NCBI GenBank assembly: GCA_029287755.1
Contig: JARFQM010000438.1
Location: 1 to 5,054, forward strand
Direction: 5' to 3'
Source of the DNA: Desulfofustis sp.
Lineage (GTDB): Bacteria > Desulfobacterota > Desulfobulbia > Desulfobulbales > Desulfocapsaceae
Length of the DNA: 5,054 bases
Shown here piece after piece: positions 1 through 5,054 of this stretch (position 1 is the stretch's first letter; the number at the start of each line of letters is the position of its first letter). The notes beneath the pieces were generated by a model. That model worked only from the letters and a program-made list of their open reading frames with translations. It made no database searches and was not told where the DNA came from. The translations under genes and the position numbers were made by a program.

Positions 1-1082
1 GACCTGACGCTGCGCAGAAAGGTCATCAGTACGATGATGGCGAGTATTCCGCCTATCAAAACGTTCTGCTTCACCAGGTTGATGGCGGTGTTGATATACG
101 GCCTCTCGTCGTAGAGGATTTCCAGATAGAGCCCCTGATCCTTGAGGATGGTCTCGTTCAGGCGGTTGACCTCCCTCTCGACACTGTCGGTCATGGCCAG
201 GACATTGGCTCCCTGTTCTTTCTGTATACCGACGACAATGATCTGTTCGGCGTTGTGCAGCACGGCCCCCTGTTCCTTGGCGTAGCCTTTGGAGACATTG
301 ACGATGTCGCGTAGGTAGACCCTCGACATGCCATCTTCATAGACCACGACATCCAGCGCTTCGGCCGGTGATTGAAATTGGCCCACTGTCCGAATCCGGT
401 AGTTCTTGCGGCCCACCCCCATGACGCCGGCCGAGATCGTCGAATTGGAGCTGGTTATCGCCCTGGTAATTTCGTCGAAGGTGACGTTGTACCGCGCCAT
501 TTTCTTGATGTCGAGTTCCACATGCAGTTCGTCTTCGGTGCCGCCGAAAACCAGCAGGGAGCCGACACCCTCGACCCGCTCCAGATGCTGCCTGATCTCG
601 TTCTCGAAAAAGGTTCGGTAGTGATTGATGGGTTCCTCGTTGTCTGGTTTGGGCCTCAGGGCCGACCAGATCACCGGTGAGCTGCTGGCCCCCGAGGCAT
701 CGATGCGCGGGCGTTTGGCGTTCTCGGGGTAGTCCGACACCTCGTTGAGCTTGTTGGAAACCCGCAGTAAAGCGTCGTCGAGATCGGTGCCCAGCGAAAA
801 GGTCAGGGTTATTTCACCGAAATTGTTGTAGCTGGAACTCTCCATCTTGGTGAGCCCGGTCAGTCCCTTGAGCACCTCTTCCTGTTTTTCGATGATGTCT
901 TTTTCAATTTCGTAGGGAGTTGCGCCGCCCCAGTTGGTCTGTACCGATATCTGCGGCTTTTCGACATCAGGGGTGAGTTGGACCGGCAGGGAGTTGAGCC
1001 CTATGAGACCAAAGGTTATCAGGAGAATTACCGCCACGATGACGGTAACCGGCTTGTCGAGGCCGTATCTGACGATGTCCAT
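1..1082 (-). CDS. RND-family efflux permease (AcrB/HAE1-like), N-terminal part, cut by left edge
   Basis: Inner-membrane, proton-driven pump subunit of a tripartite RND efflux system, which normally works with a periplasmic adaptor and an outer-membrane channel. About 360 codons are present, starting at the ATG at 1082. The start is supported by GGAG six bases upstream and by the typical RND beginning: a short cytoplasmic head (MDIVRYGLDKP), then TM1 at about residues 11-29 (PVTVIVAVILLITFGLIGL). The loop after TM1 has the family signature LPVQLTPDVEKPQISV, then WGGATPYEIEKDI, followed by porter-domain sequence (for example the segment with RVEGVGSLLVFGG). Near the left edge TM2 begins and includes the family-typical FLRS. 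Full RND permeases have about 1,000-1,050 residues, so about two thirds is missing on the left; this is a window edge, not a truncation of the gene. The frame has no internal stop. It lies one base after the adaptor stop, so it is the third gene of the operon. The family call is firm; the substrate cannot be told. Confidence 0.95.
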   Translation of the reverse strand, partial: MDIVRYGLDKPVTVIVAVILLITFGLIGLNSLPVQLTPDVEKPQISVQTNWGGATPYEIEKDIIEKQEEVLKGLTGLTKMESSSYNNFGEITLTFSLGTDLDDALLRVSNKLNEVSDYPENAKRPRIDASGASSSPVIWSALRPKPDNEEPINHYRTFFENEIRQHLERVEGVGSLLVFGGTEDELHVELDIKKMARYNVTFDEITRAITSSNSTISAGVMGVGRKNYRIRTVGQFQSPAEALDVVVYEDGMSRVYLRDIVNVSKGYAKEQGAVLHNAEQIIVVGIQKEQGANVLAMTDSVEREVNRLNETILKDQGLYLEILYDERPYINTAINLVKQNVLIGGILAIIVLMTFLRSVR

Positions 1083-1083
1083 G

Positions 1084-2142
1084 TTATTCTCCAACCATGA
1101 CAGGCTGATCCGGACGAAGCCGTTCGTTGCCCTCGGTTACCACCGGCATGCCCGGTACGATATAAGGATTGTCGACTCCCACTTTATCGCCGAGATAGGC
1201 GACGATGTTGACGGGGAGAAGGGCGGCCTTGCCCTCCTTCACCGTATAGACGAAGTCCTTGCCCTGGAATTTCACCAGCGAGGCCCGGTCGATGATCGAT
1301 AGCTGCCGCTTCATACTGGCGGGCACGGAAACGGTAGCCGACATATTCTGGGCGATCAGATCCAGCGGTTCGATGGAAATTTTCAGGAAGACGTTTTTGG
1401 TTTTCATATCGGCTACGGGATCTATATCTTCCAGCGTGCCGGTCAATTCCTTGCCAAAGGCGGTGATGGTAACGGGAAGCTGCTGGCCGGGTTCTATGTA
1501 TTGGAGGATGGACTCGGAAATTGGCGCCCTGATGTACAGGTCTTCGCTGGAGCCGATCGATACCAGCTGTCGTCCCGGCTGAACCCAGCTTCCCGAATCG
1601 ACATCCTTGGTCAAAATTATGCCGTTGAAAGGGGCTGAGATGACGGATCTTTTCTTCTGGATCTTAAGTTTCTGCAGTGTTGCCTGGGTGGCCTGTTTTT
1701 CAATCTGGGCATTTTCATACTCGAACAGGGCATTATCCCGCTCCCGCTCAGACACGCCTGCTTTTCCGTAGAGCCGTTCGAGTCGTTTGTAGTTTTTTTC
1801 GACGTTGGCTATACGCAGTTCTATCTGTTTGAGTTTGGCCTGTTGAAAATTAATCTCCTCATCGAGGATCTCAGTATTCAGAATTACCAGCGGGTCTCCT
1901 TTCTTGACCATTTCTCCCTGGTCTACCTCGACGCTTTCCACGAGCCCGGCCAGTTCCGTCGAAATATTGCTGATCCGCTCGTAGTAGAGAACGCCGATCA
2001 CTGTCCGGGTCTGCGCCACTTCCTCCTGGCCCACCGGCGCAACTTTAACCTTGGCCGGCGGCGGACCATCGGCAGCGAATGCGGGATGACAAATGATGAG
2101 CATTGCAACCGCCGCTGCTGCACACAGATATTTACCAGTCAT
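1084..2142 (-). CDS. RND efflux periplasmic adaptor (membrane fusion protein, HlyD/AcrA-like)
   Basis: A 352-residue adaptor that links the inner-membrane pump to an outer-membrane channel. Residues 1-23 form a signal peptide ending AFA, with cleavage likely before ADG. Cys18 follows LII rather than a small residue, so there is no convincing lipobox, and a soluble periplasmic adaptor is more likely than a lipoprotein. Residues about 58-93 and 165-200 are the two halves of the lipoyl/barrel-sandwich domain (ELAGLVESVEVDQGEMVKKGDPL; SAPFNGIILTKDVDSGSWVQPGRQL as separate blocks). Between them, about 94-164 is a charged, heptad-like alpha-helical hairpin. Residues about 200-275 are the beta-barrel, and 280-350 the membrane-proximal domain ending in the adaptor-typical GNERLRPDQPV. 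The length is normal to slightly short for the family. The ATG at 2142 has GGAG six bases upstream, inside the end of the marR-type gene. It sits between its regulator and its permease, one base from each. Confidence 0.95.
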   Translation of the reverse strand: MTGKYLCAAAAVAMLIICHPAFAADGPPPAKVKVAPVGQEEVAQTRTVIGVLYYERISNISTELAGLVESVEVDQGEMVKKGDPLVILNTEILDEEINFQQAKLKQIELRIANVEKNYKRLERLYGKAGVSERERDNALFEYENAQIEKQATQATLQKLKIQKKRSVISAPFNGIILTKDVDSGSWVQPGRQLVSIGSSEDLYIRAPISESILQYIEPGQQLPVTITAFGKELTGTLEDIDPVADMKTKNVFLKISIEPLDLIAQNMSATVSVPASMKRQLSIIDRASLVKFQGKDFVYTVKEGKAALLPVNIVAYLGDKVGVDNPYIVPGMPVVTEGNERLRPDQPVMVGE

Positions 2143-2143
2143 T

Positions 2144-2593
2144 TTACTCTCCGGGATCTTTGGCTATTTTGACAGAATTCGCTTCGATTTGACCGAGCAC
2201 TCTGAGTACCATGGCCTTATCCTGCTTGTCTATATTTTCTTCGATTCTGGCGGAAAGCGTCTCCAGCAGACGCGCCATTTCATGACTGAGATCGGCTCCT
2301 TTGTCGGTCAGGAACACGAGTTGGGAACGCCGGTCTTGAGGATTTTCAGGCCTGACTATCAAATTCTTTTTTTCCAGCCTGTCAAGTATCCTGGTGGTAT
2401 TGGCCGGGCTCTTTCCGGTCAGGGAGCCTATTTCGCTCTGGATCCTGCCCCTCTGCCGGTCCAGGTTTTTATGGAGATGGAGCTGTTCCCTGGTGAGATC
2501 GAAGGGTTTCAGCAGGCGGTCAATATTGGTGCGGATGGTCTGCGAGGCGAGGTATATCGGGCGTCCCGGACTATTGTGTTGACAGGTGGTCAT
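2144..2593 (-). CDS. MarR-family winged helix-turn-helix regulator
   Basis: A 149-residue DNA-binding protein, probably the local repressor of the efflux operon it heads. Residues about 36-60 (LTREQLHLHKNL through EIGSLTG) and 62-78 (SPANTTRILDRLEKKNL) form the helix-turn-helix. The beta wing carries the MarR hallmark DRR at 87-89 followed by LVFLTDKG at 92-99. Flanking helices (about 10-30 and 103-140) would form the dimer interface. The frame is open upstream to an ATG at 2929, but that 261-residue version would run through the promoter and across the start of the opposite aminotransferase gene, and its extra residues look unlike MarR. The ATG at 2593 gives the usual family length. Its ribosome site is modest (GGGA nine bases upstream, in the loop of a small TCTTG/CAAGA hairpin). 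The palindrome just upstream suggests autoregulation; the ligand is unknown. Confidence 0.92.
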   Translation of the reverse strand: MTTCQHNSPGRPIYLASQTIRTNIDRLLKPFDLTREQLHLHKNLDRQRGRIQSEIGSLTGKSPANTTRILDRLEKKNLIVRPENPQDRRSQLVFLTDKGADLSHEMARLLETLSARIEENIDKQDKAMVLRVLGQIEANSVKIAKDPGE

Positions 2594-2621
2594 GGTCTTG
2601 TCCCAAGATGTTGACCAGACA

Positions 2622-2641
2622 ATGATTAACCGGTTAATTAT
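2622..2641. promoter_or_regulatory. Probable MarR operator: palindrome centred on ATTAACCGGTTAAT
   Basis: Positions 2625-2638 are a perfect 14-bp inverted repeat, ATTAACCGGTTAAT. It extends to 20 bp (2622-2641) with one mismatched pair. It fills most of the spacer between the -35 and -10 boxes of the efflux-operon promoter and covers the -10. A MarR dimer bound there would block RNA polymerase. MarR-family operators are typically AT-rich palindromes of about 16-20 bp beside the regulator gene, which fits. That the neighbouring MarR protein binds it is inferred. Confidence 0.65.
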
Positions 2642-2650
2642 CCATGTCAA
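2622..2650 (-). promoter_or_regulatory. Predicted sigma-70-type promoter of the efflux operon
   Basis: On the minus strand a perfect TTGACA (2650-2645) is followed, after exactly 17 bases, by AATCAT (2627-2622), a 4 of 6 match to TATAAT. Transcription would start near 2615, giving a leader of about 20 bases before the MarR-family ATG at 2593. The -35 match and spacing are direct observations; activity is inferred. Confidence 0.6.
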
Positions 2651-2693
2651 CCAGGTAATGCAGCCGCCCCTTTCTCCTGCATCGGCAAAATTA

Positions 2694-2722
2694 ATGGTAA
2701 AGTTATGGTACATTAGTATAGT
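2694..2722 (+). promoter_or_regulatory. Candidate promoter for the class IV aminotransferase gene
   Basis: TATAGT at 2717-2722 matches five of six bases of the -10 consensus. The best -35 at a 17-base spacing is ATGGTA (2694-2699), only three of six, so the promoter would be weak or activator-dependent. The leader would be about 55 bases to the ATG at 2786. An alternative is TTGACC at 2611-2616 with a poor -10 inside the palindrome, which would put this gene under the MarR operator as well. Confidence 0.35.
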
Positions 2723-2785
2723 GCCAAAGCGTGGTGGATTGATAACAAGGTCCATGGAGCGGTCGACTGCGAGGAGAATAATACT

Positions 2786-3622
2786 ATGGGAATCTATTAC
2801 GTAGCTGGAAATTTCGTTGATGAAGCCGAGGCGGTATTGCCGGTATCGGATCTGGCTATTCTGCGGGGATACGCGGTGTTCGATTTTCTGCGGACCTACA
2901 ACGGTCTCCCATTTCACCTCGAGGCGCACCTCAAGAGGCTGCGCAACTCCGCCGCCCTGATCGGTCTTGCCTGTCCATGGAGCCTCGAGGAATTGAGCGA
3001 TATCGTGGGCCAGACGCTATCCAAAAATGACTATCACGAATCAAATATTCGTTTGCTGATCACCGGCGGAGACAGCGAAGACTCCATTTCCCCCGGCCGT
3101 AACCCCCGACTGCTGGTGATGGTGCGGCCGGTCACTTCTTATCCGGAGGTCTGGTACGAAGAAGGCACTAAAATCATTACGGCCCGGCTGAACCGCTACA
3201 TACCGGGCGCCAAAAGCACCGATTATATCAGGGCCATCGTCACCCTCAAAGACGCCCAGGCGGCCGGAGCAATCGAATCGGTATATGTGAACAAGGATGA
3301 CCAGGTGCTGGAAGGCACGACCTCCAATCTTTTTGCCGTCTGCGACAACAAAGTGGTCACTCCCTCCGAGGATATTTTACCTGGAATCACGCGAGATGTG
3401 CTTCTCGACATCATGAAACCTCATTTTCGCCTTGAATTGCGGCCGGTGTTCAGAGAAGAGCTCCTGAAAGCCGATGAGGTGTTCATGGCTTCATCGACCA
3501 AGGAGGTGGTTCCGGTCGTCCAGGTCGACGATCAGGCCATCGGTGACCGGCGGGTGGGCCCGGTAGCCAGGAAGGTAATGGCAATGTTCAGGGATTACAC
3601 CGATAACTACGGCAAACCCTGA
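2786..3622 (+). CDS. PLP-dependent class IV aminotransferase (branched-chain / D-amino-acid transaminase superfamily)
   Basis: A 278-residue cytoplasmic fold-type IV PLP enzyme that would move an amino group between an amino acid and a 2-oxoacid. Visible landmarks: the N-terminal ILRGYAVFDFLRTYNG at 25-40; HLKRL at 48-52, whose Arg51 matches the family's PLP-phosphate-binding arginine; Lys143 in PGAKSTDY as the Schiff-base lysine; Glu176 in LEGTTSNLF, which would bind the pyridine nitrogen; LPGITRD at 198-204, binding the cofactor phosphate; and ADEVFMASSTKEVVPV at 229-244. The length is normal for D-amino-acid transaminase (about 280) and short of classical IlvE (about 305). The ATG at 2786 has GAGGAG nine bases upstream. 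The Arg-x-His carboxylate trap of Bacillus D-amino-acid transaminase is not evident around 95-105, and the Gly-Gly-Asn-Tyr that follows the lysine in E. coli IlvE is replaced by Ser-Thr-Asp-Tyr. The substrate is therefore left open; aminodeoxychorismate lyase is a less likely alternative. It is divergent from the efflux operon and forms its own transcription unit here. Confidence 0.9.
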   Translation: MGIYYVAGNFVDEAEAVLPVSDLAILRGYAVFDFLRTYNGLPFHLEAHLKRLRNSAALIGLACPWSLEELSDIVGQTLSKNDYHESNIRLLITGGDSEDSISPGRNPRLLVMVRPVTSYPEVWYEEGTKIITARLNRYIPGAKSTDYIRAIVTLKDAQAAGAIESVYVNKDDQVLEGTTSNLFAVCDNKVVTPSEDILPGITRDVLLDIMKPHFRLELRPVFREELLKADEVFMASSTKEVVPVVQVDDQAIGDRRVGPVARKVMAMFRDYTDNYGKP

Positions 3623-3659
3623 GCCCGGTACCTGTGGCCCGACCGGCTGAGCGTGCGGC
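3623..3659. other. Short convergent intergenic gap without a clear terminator
   Basis: Only 37 bases separate the stop codons of the aminotransferase (plus) and the acyltransferase (minus). An imperfect stem (AGCCCGGT at 3622-3629 against ACCGGCT at 3642-3648, one bulged base) is present, but neither strand has a following T-run. I do not call an intrinsic terminator, so read-through or factor-dependent termination is possible. Confidence 0.4.
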
Positions 3660-5054
3660 CTATTTCCTGATGCAAGGTCGTTCGATATAAGAGTAGGTAA
3701 AGATTGTCACCAGGTAGGTGGCGATGCCCGCTATCAGGAAAATATCAATTCCAGTCGGATTATAGTCCCAGAAATAACGTGTGGTACTGCGCACGCATTC
3801 AATGATGATCGGATGCAGCAGATAGTAGCTGTAGCCGACAATCCCCACCGCCTTGAGCGGCAGCAGATTCATCGCTTTATCCAGTAAAGAATTTCTGGCC
3901 AGCATGGTTGCCAGAATGAAGAGCCCGGCAGCCGAACCGAAAATGTGCGGCCTCCTCCATGGGTTAAGATGGTCCAGGTGCTCGAATGGATGGGCAGACA
4001 TTACCAGGCATGTGCAGAGAACAACGATCCCAATCAGCGAGAACAGAGCAGTGCTCGTCGGACGCTGCAGAGTTGAGTCGAATCGGGCGATGAGATAGTT
4101 GTAGGCGAAGGCGGCAGCAACACCGGTCAGAAATATGCCGGCAAAAGGTTTGAGATGGACGCCGTTGCCGTACAGCGCGACCAGGTCATTGGTAAGATAG
4201 CGATGAGCCGCCAGGGCGCAGCCGGCAAGAAAGAGCGCGTGCACTAATAGACGATTGCGGCAGAGCAGATAACTGACAGCCATCACCAGCGGCAGGATCA
4301 GGTAAAAGAACATTTCCTGGCTGATGGACCAGAAATGACCGTCGGCTTGAAGGAACAGATAGTGTCTGATTGCATCCGCAACTTTTCCCAGGAAAAGAAC
4401 GCTCACGGTAATCATCACGTAGTACATCGGCACTATTCTCTTAATTCGCCTGAGCAGATAATTGGTCATGTAGGACTTTGAGAGTGCCAGGGACGGTTGT
4501 CTGATAAAAGGGCTCGTAAACAGAAAGCCACTGAGACAGAAGAACAGCCAGACACCGGAGATGCCGCCGGTCTTGGTCAGACCGGTATGCTGGGCGAGGA
4601 CAAGAAGGGCCGCAAGCCCTCGGACACCATCAAGCGAGCCGAATTTAATTCCGGCGGAAGAACGCTTGCTGGCAATGTCGTTGAAGGCGTCGATATTCTG
4701 CACGGAGAAGCGCTTACAGGCCAGGAAGCTGAACAAAGCGAAAATAAAAGGCAGAATCCATTCCAGAAAGAAATTGTCCTGAACCAGCTCGCCTTGATGG
4801 ATGATATAAGGGTCTGCATCGGCCATACGCAGAAACACATGATCTTTTTCTAGACTGAAAGTTTTGATATCATCGCTGGGCAGAAAGTTCTGGTAAATTG
4901 CCCGGTGGTCAAAACTGAATCCTGGTCCGAAATTACTGCCAAGCGTAATTGAATAAAGCTTCAGGGTGCCGGGTGCGGTACCTGTGTCGAGCCGCAGCTG
5001 TCTTTCCACATGGTTGTGCAGCACTCTTTTTTTCCTGCTGTTTTCCGTTGCTGG
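3660..5054 (-). CDS. Membrane-bound acyltransferase-3 family protein (OafA/YrhL-like), 5' end beyond right edge
   Basis: A polytopic inner-membrane O-acyltransferase that would transfer an acyl (often acetyl) group to an envelope or secreted glycan. Numbering from the in-frame GTG at 5024 (454 residues), the core starts at LDGVRGLAALLVLAQH (131-146), with His146 as the likely catalytic histidine. Then come VWLFFCLSGFLFT (158-170), RRIKRIVPMYY (192-202), FWSISQEMFFYLILPL (231-246; family form W-S-L-x-x-E-x-x-F-Y), YSYYLLHP (398-405) and the C-terminal YIERP (446-450), with about ten hydrophobic helices in all. Ahead of the core are an extra helix (about 84-103) and a polar, beta-rich stretch (about 20-83). 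The frame stays open from 5025 to the window edge, and the polar N-terminal stretch should lie outside the cytoplasm, so a preceding signal or helix probably exists off the edge. The GTG at 5024 (AGGA eight bases upstream) is the best start inside the window but I doubt it. Convergent with the aminotransferase, 37 bp apart. Acceptor unknown. Confidence 0.88.
   Translation of the reverse strand, partial: PATENSRKKRVLHNHVERQLRLDTGTAPGTLKLYSITLGSNFGPGFSFDHRAIYQNFLPSDDIKTFSLEKDHVFLRMADADPYIIHQGELVQDNFFLEWILPFIFALFSFLACKRFSVQNIDAFNDIASKRSSAGIKFGSLDGVRGLAALLVLAQHTGLTKTGGISGVWLFFCLSGFLFTSPFIRQPSLALSKSYMTNYLLRRIKRIVPMYYVMITVSVLFLGKVADAIRHYLFLQADGHFWSISQEMFFYLILPLVMAVSYLLCRNRLLVHALFLAGCALAAHRYLTNDLVALYGNGVHLKPFAGIFLTGVAAAFAYNYLIARFDSTLQRPTSTALFSLIGIVVLCTCLVMSAHPFEHLDHLNPWRRPHIFGSAAGLFILATMLARNSLLDKAMNLLPLKAVGIVGYSYYLLHPIIIECVRSTTRYFWDYNPTGIDIFLIAGIATYLVTIFTYSYIERPCIRK

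Noticed and set aside
372..1302. Plus-strand open frames opposite the permease (372-680, 406-621, 934-1302)
   Set aside because: They are antisense to strongly recognisable RND permease and adaptor sequence, lack convincing ribosome sites and show no recognisable domains.
1843..2614. Plus-strand open frames opposite the adaptor and regulator (1843-2172, 2093-2614)
   Set aside because: They are complements of well-supported coding sequence; the translations look like random composition with no domain.
2751..2770. Palindromes TCCATGGA (2751-2758) and GCGGTCGACTGC (2759-2770, one mismatched pair) upstream of the aminotransferase as a second operator
   Set aside because: Both are short and of the size expected by chance; nothing ties them to a regulator.
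2594..2929. Extension of the MarR-family reading frame to an ATG at 2929 (261 residues)
   Set aside because: It would cross the promoter, the palindrome and the start of the divergent aminotransferase. The added residues have no MarR character, while the 149-residue version has the normal family length.
3622..3648. Imperfect stem between the convergent genes as a bidirectional terminator
   Set aside because: The stem has a bulge and a 12-base loop, and neither strand has a T-tract after it.
3853..4853. Frames within or opposite the acyltransferase (3853-4098, 4497-4853, 4561-4782, 4577-4840)
   Set aside because: They overlap a clear acyltransferase-3 reading frame and show no independent coding features.
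1..5054. CRISPR array, insertion sequence, integrase, tRNA, toxin-antitoxin or defence genes
   Set aside because: No spaced direct repeats, transposase-like sequence, cloverleaf-like structure or such domains were seen; nearly all of the window is explained by five ordinary genes.

Overview
This 5,054-bp window is compact bacterial chromosome of roughly balanced, mildly GC-rich composition, with good Shine-Dalgarno sequences and short intergenic gaps. The envelope genes (a periplasmic adaptor with a signal peptide, an RND permease and a multi-spanning acyltransferase) point to a Gram-negative organism. The protein style is compatible with a deltaproteobacterial / Desulfobacterota-type genome, but this is an impression, not a result. 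I see no mobile element, CRISPR array, tRNA, rRNA or phage gene, and no gene-free stretch longer than about 200 bases.

Left block (minus strand, 2593 down to 1): a three-gene efflux operon in the order MarR-family regulator, periplasmic adaptor (membrane fusion protein), RND inner-membrane permease. The permease is cut by the left edge after about 360 residues. Both junctions have the same design: a GGAG Shine-Dalgarno inside the last codons of the upstream gene, a TAA stop, one base, then ATG. This suggests translational coupling. Any outer-membrane channel gene would lie beyond the left edge, or the pump may share one encoded elsewhere.

Centre (2594-2785): a 192-bp divergent intergenic region. 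On the minus strand it holds a good sigma-70-like promoter (TTGACA, 17 bp, AATCAT). A perfect 14-bp palindrome, ATTAACCGGTTAAT, sits between its -35 and -10 boxes. This is the expected layout for MarR-type autorepression of the efflux operon. On the plus strand a TATAGT box and a GAGGAG ribosome-binding site precede a PLP-dependent class IV aminotransferase (2786-3622) of the branched-chain / D-amino-acid transaminase superfamily.

Right block (minus strand, 3660 to the right edge): a membrane-bound acyltransferase-3 (OafA-like) protein, convergent with the aminotransferase. It has an extra N-terminal extracytoplasmic segment and one extra membrane helix. Its reading frame is open to the right edge, and topology argues that the true start lies outside the window.

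The efflux operon is a coherent unit. The aminotransferase and acyltransferase have no evident functional link to it beyond position. I did not find convincing evidence of an undescribed multi-gene system. The items most worth a second look are the operator/promoter, the aminotransferase's active-site variation and the acyltransferase's N-terminal domain.
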